Below are positions 22,925-32,234 of a stretch of 64,000 nt of DNA, in pieces (position 1 is the first letter of the stretch; each line of letters opens with the position of its first letter). The DNA lies in contig JALNQF010000007.1 of NCBI GenBank assembly GCA_028456385.1, positions 528,314-592,313 of the forward strand. Reading direction: 5' to 3'. This stretch comes from Ophiosphaerella korrae (Eukaryota; Ascomycota; Dothideomycetes; Pleosporales; Phaeosphaeriaceae). The notes below the pieces were generated by a model. That model did no database searches. It worked only from the letters and a program-made list of their open reading frames with translations, and had not been told where the DNA came from. Both the position numbers and the translations under genes were made by a program.

Positions 22925-25259
22925 TCTGGAGAATAAGGTGAATAGGAAACCCTGCGCACTGGGCTTAGCAGTTCGGAAATGGTCGCGATTGGTGATGGAT
23001 CACATCCCGTTTACCTCTTGCTAAGAATGCTGGCTTAAGAGCGGACACGTTGATTCACAGCAAGTGCTCTACACTCGATGCTGAGCAATCCCAGGTCGAG
23101 CCTTCCTGAGGATGTTGATCCTTCTCAAAGCGGGGATCTTGCCCGTCAATGCTGATCTCATTTTCTCTCTAGACTGCGTTCCTAAGCCCCTCACCCTTTT
23201 CATACTGGCTTCTCCCAATTTTGTTACCCCACAAGCACCACGACTGTAAATCTGCTCTCTATATCACTTTAGTTATTCTTGTTTGTGCTTTTCTCTGCAT
23301 CTAGCGTGCGGAGCTGGTGGTGAAGACGGATTTTCGTGCAGGCATATGACATATACCCGGTCCGACTTTCGTCGTGTCCTGCGTCTTCTTGGCTAATAGC
23401 GGAACCCTAATTTATATTCTTCAAAAGGTGCCAACGAGATTTCTGATGGAGTTATCAGGCTGGTGTATCATTAGCATAAGAGATTGACGGCTGTGGTACT
23501 GATCAAAGCAAGATCGATCCTGAGAAGAAATGCAAGCAATTCGAGTCCAATCGTTTTTATCTATGCAAGCCACTGACAGTTCTCTAGCGCGATGGGAAAC
23601 ATCCAAGGTTGAGAGAACACATCATGACTGAAGTGCGTTCATACACCCAAAGGCATCGTGAATCTGTTCGTACGGTGAAGGCTGTAGGGTCATAATGTCA
23701 TCTCTCTAATCGTAGTGCAGCATAGCCACTCCTTACACTACAGTCCCAAGCCCAAGGACGGCTAATCAAACAATCTTCTCACTCATGAGCTGTTCCGTCT
23801 CAAAGCCAATAATTCCCGACCCCATAAAACACCCAACCTCACCCGTACTCCAGTGCCACCCGCATCGCCCCAGAACCCAGACAACTACCAGCAACCAGCT
23901 GCATACCCACCAGCACCTATCACCACTCCTCCCCCTTATCACCTCGCCGATTCCGAAACATGTACCACGTCCTCCCCACCCACTCCCAAGTCACCGCACC
24001 ACAAACACCCTGTACGCAAACGGTCGGAGAATTACCATTCCCCCGGGCCCTGCCGTATCCTCTTCCCATCTTCTAGCTCGCCCCCAAGCGAGCCGACTCG
24101 GAAGCCCCGCCGAGCGTCGTACCGCATGACGCGAGCATGCGGTCTGTGTGCACCCACTGGAAACAACTGTGGTGAGGGCAAATTTCCTGCTTGCTGCACG
24201 GCATATGTGGTGGATGGGGGATCGTTACGGCTAGGCTGCTTGGGTGGGTTGACAGTCCCGAAGATGCCGAATACGATGGTTGCACGGGTGGGCTGGGCTG
24301 GTCTGGGCTGGGCTAGGCTGGGCTGGAATCGGGTGGGAAGGGGTAGTGTGGCTATGTGGGGTGCTTTGGGGGCTGGGGACGTGGCCGTTTGAGGGAGGGC
24401 GGTATGTTGTGGAGTATTTGTTCTTGTCTTGGTTATTGAGGCTTGTGGTGGTGGGTCATTTGTGTGACATGACTCTTGCGGTAGCGAGATTGATGGTTGA
24501 TAGTTGATGGGAAATTAGCTTCGCAAAGCTTGATATGGTACTCGAACGATGGGCTTTTATGAGGATTAGTGGTGTTGCTTCTTTTGAAAGAGAGACATCT
24601 TGGGGTCTAATGTGATCGCAAGTTCTGCGATCAGCCATGGGAGGATAACGTGGGCAGACTGATCATGTTAGATTTCGCTGATTCAACAAACCGAGTACAG
24701 GAATTTAGCTGATTAATGTACACTCTATCCTGTTTTGATCCCTGTCTAGTAGAAACTTGAACGACTCGTGAAGTACTTCTGTGAATAAAGATGTGTGAAT
24801 CATTCTGTACTAGGCTGGATATAAAAGATAAAAATCACAAGTCTTTCGTCAACTGACAACAGGAGCTGGCGTGATTCAAGGAGGCCATACAGTTGGTGTG
24901 CGCTCTTTAGGTAGTGCAACAACGACAATATCTGAGCATCTTTCATGCTCTTGGAGTGAGAAGACCGCGAGGTCACGTTAAGATCGTGAGCTTCGAGAAA
25001 GTGTGACCCTAAGCATAATGCCACGGAGTCTCCATGTCCAACGACAACCCCACCAAGCCGTTGCATTGTAGCATCGCGAGTATATCATTATATAATCCAC
25101 TGGATTGATACAAAAAACACGCTGGGAAGATGCAAGAAGAAGAATTTGGTCACTACGAGGCTACTACATCTAAAGCGGTCAACTTCCCGGTTTTCTAGTT
25201 GACCGAGAGAAGTCTTTACTAGTGGTCAACACTTTATGCAATGCCCTAACGTAATATAG
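22925..25259. other. Intergenic; GGGCT microsatellite and Pro-rich pseudo-ORFs
   Basis: 2.3 kb with no gene I can support. Around 23785-24120 two overlapping frames are Pro-rich because the DNA is C-rich; neither has a start and structure that convince. At about 24286-24326 a GGGCT simple repeat occurs. From 25080 on the sequence turns AT-richer and leads into decayed gene fragments. Confidence 0.4.
24286..24326. repeat. Imperfect GGGCT tandem repeat
   Basis: About eight imperfect copies of GGGCTGG/GGGCT in a row. A simple repeat in non-coding DNA, of no evident function. Confidence 0.7.
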
Positions 25260-25718
25260 TGGCCTATAATCGTTAGCAACGCCGACGACAATAGTATCCT
25301 TTTCGACTCGCTTGAGGAAGGAAACGGCAAAGACCAGCTGATTGACTACCTCCCGCACAGCCGCAAAGGCTCTATCTCCCCCACTACCCGGACCTGAAAG
25401 TCTACAGTCAAGCTAGCTAGGATTAATCTTCTACAGCTAAATGAGCAGCAAGAGGCAAAGAAGATACTCGATCAGCGGCTACTCAAAAATTACCTACTTA
25501 TAGACAGTGAGGTTGTTCGCTAGTTCCCCGAGCTCCTTACCTACCTCCCTTTCGCCATTTTCCAGGCAATGGTATCTATATTTGGAAACAATATCCAGCT
25601 CTCTAAATAATACCAACACAGATTTTCTGAGTATAGACTTTCAATGATCGGGTTAGATACCGGCAGACACATAACCGGTGTCGATAATGTGGTATACCTC
25701 CTTGAGTGGCTAGGGTAG
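25260..25718 (+). pseudogene. Decayed NB-ARC (NLR/STAND) fragment
   Basis: One forward frame of 153 codons reads like the second half of an NB-ARC ATPase domain of fungal NLR-type (STAND) proteins: a Walker-B-like stretch (WPIIVSNADD, where intact proteins have IIDNADD), then RKGSI followed by TTR (the sensor region), and LLTYLPFAIFQA, equivalent to the GLPLAI motif. It has three internal stops: TGA at 25395, TAG at 25521 and TAA at 25608, with a further TAG at 25716. Neither the P-loop half upstream nor the repeat domain downstream is recognisable. Intact relatives act in non-self recognition and cell death in fungi. The family call is from motif reading; it is clearly not functional. The stops fit C-to-T decay. 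Confidence 0.65.
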
Positions 25719-26014
25719 ACTAGACTAAGGTATACTTTTTAAATTGTGTATCAACTATCTTTTGATAATTCCCACCTTTGAGTAGCGTACTATACTATGA
25801 GTGGATTTTGAAGACAAAGCGCGTAGTATATTAATATTCTATATTTTAGAAAACCTACTAACAGCTTGATTATTGTAAGAATATGATAAGAAGTGAAGAC
25901 TTAGGAGCTGCGTAAATTGGCTATCTGGGTTACTTATGGTATCCCAACTTTTACTAGAGTAGCTCGATCTCTGTGTCTTAAAATCATAAGGTGTATTATG
26001 CTAGACCCGTTACT

Positions 26015-26257
26015 TTACTCCAACCAGAAGGACGGCTTCTCGCCACGCAGTAGTTGCATGAAGCATGCAGCTAAACCATCCGAGACACTTCGCCAGGCTT
26101 TCTGCTTATCCAAGGTTTTAACCATATCAGACAGAAAGATAGATTTACTTTCAGGGCCACCCAGAACACCAACGTCTGTAATGTGGAGGCGAATATCACC
26201 TCCTGACTGAATCTAGGGCTCTATCTGCGGATCTGCCTTATCCAGTCTTATCAACTC
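26015..26257 (-). pseudogene. Unassigned decayed coding fragment
   Basis: An 81-codon minus-strand frame with one internal TAG reads with normal protein composition (GGDIRLHITDVGVLGG, MVKTLDKQKAWRSVSDGL, LLRGEKPSFWLE) and ends at TAA 26017-26015. No start codon is present and a splice-acceptor origin is possible. I do not recognise the family. Its position next to other gene remnants suggests a relic. Confidence 0.35.
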
Positions 26258-27386
26258 ACCTTTGGAAGGCTACTTTATCGTGTAGTTATAGGCGCAGATA
26301 TAGTTTACCGCAATACAAAGGCTTAATGCGTCGTAGCAAGCAGAGTGGCGAACGTTTCGTAACATTGCGAACATTTTCGCCGCACACAGCAGACATATCC
26401 GTGCAATATTTCCTTTTCATGAACAAATGTTTCAAATTTGCTTTTGTAAACACCCATTTCAGTCTCAGATGTTTGCCAATCGAGAGAACCATACATGGTC
26501 TTTAGTGGGATTTGCTGTAGGAGCTTAACGACTAGAATATCGAGTCTCGTACGCTAGATTCGCCCTCTATTGCTTCAAATTTAGGAAACTGCAGAAAATT
26601 ATTCCATCTGAAGCGATCATATTGTTGATTGATGTCTGAACATCTGATGTGAGGAGGTCTGTGTCTCCATCTGATGTGGGCTAGAACCCAGCAGCCTACC
26701 CCAACAGTTAGTCTTGCAGCAAACGGTGTTTATTTTGCAGAGGAGAGGGTATGGCTAGATACCATCACAAACTCCCATTCTTGCTATTCCACCCCAATCT
26801 CAAAATAAATCTTTTATATTACTGTGTACTGACATATACACAAGGGATCTTGCTAATGGCCGCATTAAGCAAAATAGAGTTTTTATCAGTTGAACTGGTA
26901 TCACTGCTACTCGCGAAGGCACAGATTGCCTGGCGTTCATTTCGCCAGTGTTGTTTTTGTGTGCTAGCGGTTAAATCTTTTCAGGAACAGATTGAGGTTT
27001 TAGAGTTGATCGCTACTCCTACTATGCTAAGAAACTTTCAGCTCAAGAAACATATGATCAAAGATGAGGGTCACTCTTGCGGCGAAGTTACAACGCTAAG
27101 GGATTCGCTCATTTACCTTAGAGAGCAGCCGGACTTGCTTTGCGAATGTATAACATGCTATATAACTTGGGTTCAGTTCAGCCTTGTAAACTCCATGCAC
27201 GATTACTATCCACTGACTTGTTGAGTCAAGGGGCTTACTTATTCAAATATATGTAGTCGCCAAATTCAAACAAAGTACTGCGAATTGATCCATTATAATA
27301 TACATGTTTGCCCAAATTGTACCTTGCAAGGTCCACAAAATATGCCTTGGCTACCTCACATGCACTTCCAACATATTTCTACCCAT
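26258..27386. other. Intergenic; an unassigned 157-codon ORF only
   Basis: No recognised gene. An intact frame with ATG at 26751 and stop at 27224 (157 residues, hydrophobic start, several Cys) has no motif I know and lies among gene relics, so it is probably chance or a remnant. Confidence 0.3.
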
Positions 27387-27758
27387 CTAGCCATGAGTGA
27401 CTTTGTTTACCGTGCCATCGTCATCAACATGGATATTGAGTCGTTCTGGCTTGTGGTCCATGGACTTCATACTATCAGGCTTGAGGACGCGGTGCTCCTT
27501 GGGGAGGTCGGACTTTGCGAAAGTCTATCAAAAAAAAAAAAAAAAAAGTGTCAGCAAGTGTGCTTCTTTTTGCCTCTGATTTAAGGTTGCTTGCACGGGG
27601 TAAGGGGTTTCTAGAACACAGTGGAAAATGGGAGGTTGTTGAGATGAACATACAATCTCATCATGCTGGTCACCGAGCTTCTTGCCAGCAAGCTTGGTCA
27701 ACCAGTCATCGCTCGAGTTTCCGTCCTTGGACTGGATACCAGGAACTACAAGAGGCAT
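27387..27758 (-). CDS. Small I78-type proteinase inhibitor-like protein
   Basis: Two exons, 27758-27654 and 27524-27387, encode 80 residues. The protein starts MPLVVPGIQSKDG, contains LTKLAGKKLGDQHDE, and ends with DLPKEHRVLKP, then KPERLNIHVDDDG and TVNKVTHG. This is the pattern of the fungal inhibitor I78 family: small cytosolic-type proteins with the R-V-L, P-x-R-L-N-x-x-x-D-x-x-G core. Intact relatives inhibit serine peptidases in some organisms; the target here is unknown. The 129-nt intron has donor gtatgt and ends with a run of 17 T before gatag, an extreme polypyrimidine tract. Frame and length across the junction are exact. It is the only clearly intact gene between 23 and 30.6 kb. 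No signal peptide is seen. Confidence 0.85.
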
Positions 27759-28559
27759 CTTGAGAGTCTGTGTGCTGAGGGTCCTTGAAGTGAGAAGGCG
27801 TAGATGTATTGATTTTCGTATCGCGGAGATCGTGGTTGTAACTTAGTGGGGCTGGAGGGATGGAAGAGACTTTATGCAGATTATCCACCCTTGCCTAGAC
27901 CTGCGATTATGTTTCTTGATGTTGGCTGTTTGATTGAAATGGTCAGGCTGCAGCGTTACCTCACTGACGCGCGGGGGGTGACGTCACCCGCAGCTAGCCG
28001 CACTATGACGGTGGGGTTCCAGACTGCAACCAAGTACTCCTAGAATTTGAAAATTTCCTAAATAAAGATACGTGTTTCCAGTCTCCCTATCATAATCATC
28101 ATCGAACAACCTCTCGTTCTACGTTGCTGAACTCAACACCCCATCTGAGCAAGTTAGTTCAGGAAACTCATCGAGCAGTCGGCTTCGGATTGTAGTGGAA
28201 ATGCATAACTGGCCTGCATCGTTCACTAGATCATGTTTTCTGAAGAGCAGCTGAGGGAAATATTCCAAAGTACCCTGTTTGATGTCCTCTTTCAGGTGCA
28301 GAGGGTAAAGTCTATTGTGAGAGCCTCATATGATGATTTTCAACTGTGGACAATGGACATTGGCCCACTGAAACAAGGCTGTAACAAACCCCCGAATTTC
28401 AGATCCAATCTAATACTGAAATCGGGGGTTTTCCCCTCTGAGAACTGGTCGATAAGCCTCTTGATAGAGCTGGAGAATGTGAATATCATTGAGCATCAAG
28501 AGTGGCTCCTAACACTCTCCGGTCAGCTGATGGACACAAATCAAGGCTTTAGAATTGAT
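27759..28559. other. Intergenic with a hairpin; no supported gene
   Basis: Contains the promoter of the inhibitor gene. A forward 129-codon ORF (28233-28622) is present, but it runs antisense into the end of the F-box relic and has no known motif. A strong hairpin lies inside it (separate entry). Confidence 0.35.
28386..28431. repeat. Inverted repeat / hairpin
   Basis: Arms 28386-28402 (AAACCCCCGAATTTCAG) and 28416-28431 (CTGAAATCGGGGGTTT) are complementary except for one bulged base, with a 13-base loop. It could be a small foldback remnant; function unknown. Confidence 0.7.
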
Positions 28560-30109
28560 TTAGCTCACAAAATACTTGACCAGGCGCTGTTCCCATGTCA
28601 GTGGTATAGGATCTCCAAATAAAGCCTCTTCATCGGCTTTCAACCCGAGCTGTTGCAGGCGAGGAAAGTTGTGTCATATAGCTTTGAAAGAGTCCAAGGC
28701 CGGAGAGCCGCGGAACACCCTTGTCTCATCATAACAGTCCGTGGTTGAATGGTTATGCAGCAATAGGCTTTGGAGGCGATTATGCTGAGGCATTAGCGGT
28801 TGCGATGTTGCGGATGTGTCCCCAGTACTCATAAGGCTGAACAAGTGTATTAGAAGTTTTCCCAACTCCTCAATAGTAAGCTTGATATACCTGAGGCATT
28901 GGTTTTGCTTGAGAAAACTGCTAAACATGCTACGATTCTGCGGACTTACCATTTCAGTGCCAATACTGTCGATGGTTCCGCATTGAAAGTGTGTCAAACG
29001 ACAGAGGGTTTTGATATTTGCCACATGATCAAACAAAAATAATAGGTTAAACTCGTACAGGCTAAGGCTAGTAACAAGTGAAAAGTCAACTATGTGGTCC
29101 ATACGAGAGGCAAAATGTTCAGATATGCAGCCCCCAATTGTAAGCTCTTTTGTGCGAATTTTGGTGCCAGCCAGGAGGTCAACTGGGTTATCCTCCCAGA
29201 ACTTATGGCTCTTTCTACTCCAACCATAAACCTTGTCCGAGGATAGTGATTTAAGAGGTGGTAATGCTTTTATGAACTTAATTAGAATATGAGTAGTTTG
29301 GTCGCAAGTCCATAGGGTCGCAGTAATGCTGCGTCTGTAGGAGTTGACAAGTAGATGTGGGTTACAATATGTTACATGTAGATTTTGGATGGATTTTTGA
29401 TGAAGATCAAGATAGCGAATACAGTTGGCGTTAAACTTGGCGTCGAATGCATCAAAAGAGGCGTATCTGATAGGCTTTAGCTTTCCATCTTTGTATTGCA
29501 AGAATGTGTACGGTATCGAGCGAAATACATAGTTGCATTAACGTGAACAAGAAGCATTCTGAAAGTTGCAAATTACTCGTTGTATCATGGTTCTAAAGTC
29601 AGGGGAGGTAACGCTACACAAGCCTGTGCGTCTAAGTATAGTAACAAATTACTGCATATGATGTACGAATAGGCATTCTATATTGAACAAGGTACTGGCG
29701 AAGGCGTAGGAATCATTATTGCAACAAGCGCAGAATTCGTAACACGGCCTTTTGCCTCGCTATTTCTTCTTCTTTTGAGGGCGGTTCGAAGTTCCCACAC
29801 TTGCCCTGCTCCCATGCATTCAATGGGTCGTATAGACTTAAGCTTCTCGTCTATCGTAGGTGTCTAGAAGCGCCGCGTTGAAGACTGGCTTCAAAATTTT
29901 CCAGTTGATCATCGTAGAAATTCATGTCGAGCACAATCTTAGCATATGGATACTCCGTAGTGACGACACTCCAGCTTTTTGACACACAGCATAGCGCTTC
30001 GATGTCCGAGGGGAGTGAGATTTAGATATAATGAATCAATAGGTTTGCCGGTCTTGGTGTCTTATTTAAAGTGGGAACTGTACATGTCCCAATACAATTC
30101 TTTTGGCAT
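28560..30109 (-). pseudogene. Broken F-box/LRR protein gene
   Basis: Pieces of a fungal F-box/leucine-rich-repeat protein are spread over about 1.5 kb of the minus strand. From 30109 a start-like MPKELYWDM leads to a TAA after 15 codons. After a frameshift, from about 30020, a frame reads LPSDIEALCCVSKSWS, typical of the region after an F-box, and continues past a TAG at 29853 (ASRHLR then TRSLSLYDPLNAW) to further stops near 29720. From about 29535 to 28677 a 290-codon frame reads as the LRR part (IRYLDLHQKSIQNLHVTY, ELTIGGC). A TGA at 28676 interrupts it, and 37 more coding-like codons (HNFPRLQQLGL) follow to a TAA at 28560. Relatives recruit substrates to SCF ubiquitin ligases. With at least four lesions it is not functional as read, unless unusual splicing rescues it. 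Confidence 0.65.
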
Positions 30110-30674
30110 CTTCGACGAGATCGACCTTAGATTGTAATCGTTTCATCATTCATAACAGGGAATTTGCTGAAAGGTAGGGACAAGGAACACAAAGATATGT
30201 GGAGAGGAAGGCCCCTCCCGGTCAAGCGAAAAAGCGGGGAACGAAAAGTAGAGTAACACTGGATAGTACTGAGGCTACCTGGAATCACTTTTCTAGGCAA
30301 CTGTAATTCAAGGTGCCAGGAGTGGAAATTTTTTCGCAATTTATTATTATTGCATAGTATCTACAGTATGCTTCTGGCGTTATTTGCAACGCAGTGTGGT
30401 TGGCCCACTTTTTCAGTCAATTGACACCTCGAGGTCGCGTTCATCATCGCGATCAGATGCCATTACTATAAGTCTGTCCCGCTCTACTGAACGTCACTAC
30501 CAGACGTATATACTATTTAGACCACTATTTTAGTTCAAGTATTCATAAATTTGGGTATATCAAAATTCTATATAATTACTAACCTTAATATACGGTTCTG
30601 AACGTCTGAACGGCAAGCGATAGCCACTGCAAGAGATTAATCACAGGCTCATAAGACATCATCTGTCTACTTGT
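30110..30674. other. Intergenic, AT-rich
   Basis: No gene seen. The stretch 30340-30620 is AT-rich and may include the 3' UTR of TSC10 on its right end. Confidence 0.4.
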
Positions 30675-31823
30675 CTAGTGCGCGTTCTTTCTGAGCGCTG
30701 GCATTCCGTTTTTTTTACCCCATGTCCAGATCTTGCCATTTAGATCGGGGATCATGATCAACCAAACAATGGACGTAAGCCAGGCCCCAAGGGTGTCTAT
30801 TATGATACTGTTGCGTTGAGTATTTCCCATCGCACCCCACCTCATCAGACCTGCAATCCAGGTCGTGGTTGTCATGAAATTGCCTCCTTCTAGTCCCTTC
30901 AACGCCACTGTTGCTGCTTCTAGTTCCGTTTGCCTGGGGTCAGAACTCTCCAGCTGACGTGTGAGCGGATGCTTAGTCTTTTCTTCATTTTCAAAACCGG
31001 GGGAGAGGATAGTACCAGGGCATATGACGTGTATATTGACATCGAAAGGGGCGGGTAAGACACCATTGGTATGCGACTTTGAGCGGCGTGCAGCGTTGTA
31101 TATCTGAACCTCGGAGTTCAGGGTGTCGGCGAGCAACCGTACGGCTGCTTTGCACGGACCATATGGCGAGTAGCCTGCGATACCGAGGAAAGCCGTGGCA
31201 GAGGAGGTGAAGATGAGTTTGCGCGCAGGCTCAGACGCGGTTGTGGTGTAAGGTACGGAAGGATACCACCACGCTTGTAACGTTTTGTGTGCAAGGTATA
31301 CAGCAGAGAAGTAATTCACGTCCATCTGGTTCCTTAGTGTTTCTGTGCTGGTCTCTACAAACAAGCCAGGTACAGAGAATCCAGCTATAGCCCATACAAT
31401 CTCAGGCATTCGACCATTATTCCAGGCAATGGACTCAGCGATGATACGTTCGTTCTCGGCCTCAGAGCTCACATCAGCCGCAATGTAGGTGAAGCGTTGA
31501 GCCAAAGGGTTCTTTGAATTAGAGCGTGCGTGCTCGACGGCAGTTTCGAGGTTCTTGACCGTTCGTGCAACGAGTATGAGGTTTGCGCCGCGGGCAGAGA
31601 GAAGGCCTGCGAGTGCCTTACCCATGCCCTGAGAGGAGCCGGTAAGAAGGATTGTCTGTATTATGTTTAGCAATCGTGCCAGTAGAGATGGAGCAATGTT
31701 AGCAACCTTCCCCTCCACAACAAATTTGTTGCTCTTCCAGAATGCAAAGCCCATGATGTCTACACTTATGTATCCGACGAATACTACGAAGATGACTGTC
31801 GCTACTGTGAGCAATTGAGTCAT
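30675..31823 (-). CDS. TSC10: 3-ketodihydrosphingosine reductase (Tsc10/KDSR)
   Basis: Tsc10 reduces 3-ketodihydrosphingosine to dihydrosphingosine with NADPH, the second step of sphingolipid synthesis at the ER membrane. The protein (365 residues after splicing) starts MTQLLTVATVIF with an N-terminal membrane helix, followed by the short-chain dehydrogenase fold: TGSSQGMGK cofactor loop, catalytic Ser in IFTSSATAF, and the Y-x3-K pair in SPYGPCKAA. A hydrophobic segment near the C-terminus (LTSIVWLIMIP) matches KDSR proteins, and the end is KKNGMPALRKNAH. An intron of 51 nt (31656-31706) is inferred because the cofactor strand ILLTG should follow VEGK directly; it is a multiple of three without a stop, with a branch-like gctaaac and ends gt...cag. 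The ATG at 31823 was chosen since the upstream frame lacks an ATG. It is divergent from SAS10. Confidence 0.9.
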   Translation of the reverse strand: MTQLLTVATVIFVVFVGYISVDIMGFAFWKSNKFVVEGKVANIAPSLLARLLNIIQTILLTGSSQGMGKALAGLLSARGANLILVARTVKNLETAVEHARSNSKNPLAQRFTYIAADVSSEAENERIIAESIAWNNGRMPEIVWAIAGFSVPGLFVETSTETLRNQMDVNYFSAVYLAHKTLQAWWYPSVPYTTTASEPARKLIFTSSATAFLGIAGYSPYGPCKAAVRLLADTLNSEVQIYNAARRSKSHTNGVLPAPFDVNIHVICPGTILSPGFENEEKTKHPLTRQLESSDPRQTELEAATVALKGLEGGNFMTTTTWIAGLMRWGAMGNTQRNSIIIDTLGAWLTSIVWLIMIPDLNGKIWTWGKKNGMPALRKNAH

Positions 31824-32234
31824 GGAGTCGAACTTTAAGCCTTCAAGACTTGTGTGGCAGCGTGTTAAGTCTTGAGGGAAACGTGGGCTGCCGAAAAAGT
31901 AAACAATCCTTCGCACTATTCCGGATTGTGAACAAGGTTGTTGATGGAAGGAAGGTATTGGGCGTTGGACGACGAGGGTACTGGGCCCTTCGAAGGATTA
32001 GGGTCTGTGTCTACTTAGATTCTGGTCCTTAATTTATATCCTGCATGTCTTTGTACACGGCATGTTCTTGCTGTCCGAGTCTCCATGGGACGGGGGTATG
32101 GCTCGGAAATGCACTAATGCAGGCTAGTCGTCCCGTTAGCATTAATGCATTCGCCAAGACTCAGGCAAAAAAAGTTCAGGCGCCATCACATCCAACACCA
32201 CCCATGCACGCGCACAAGTGAAATAATTGAGAAG
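31824..32234. promoter_or_regulatory. Divergent promoter of TSC10 and SAS10
   Basis: 411 bp between two divergent essential-type genes. No TATA box of good quality is seen near either start. A direct repeat around AATGCA occurs at about 32110-32150. Confidence 0.45.

Noticed and set aside
23785..24392. Overlapping Pro-rich frames
   Set aside because: Two frames are Pro-rich at once because the DNA is C-rich; the longer one has no ATG and ends in a GGGCT simple repeat.
26640..26710. A GGTTCTAGCCC-like segment (minus strand) as a tRNA T-arm
   Set aside because: No acceptor, D or anticodon stems could be folded around it; no tRNA was found in the window.
28233..28622. A 129-codon forward ORF with ATG
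   Set aside because: It runs antisense over the end of the F-box relic, contains a hairpin and shows no known motif.
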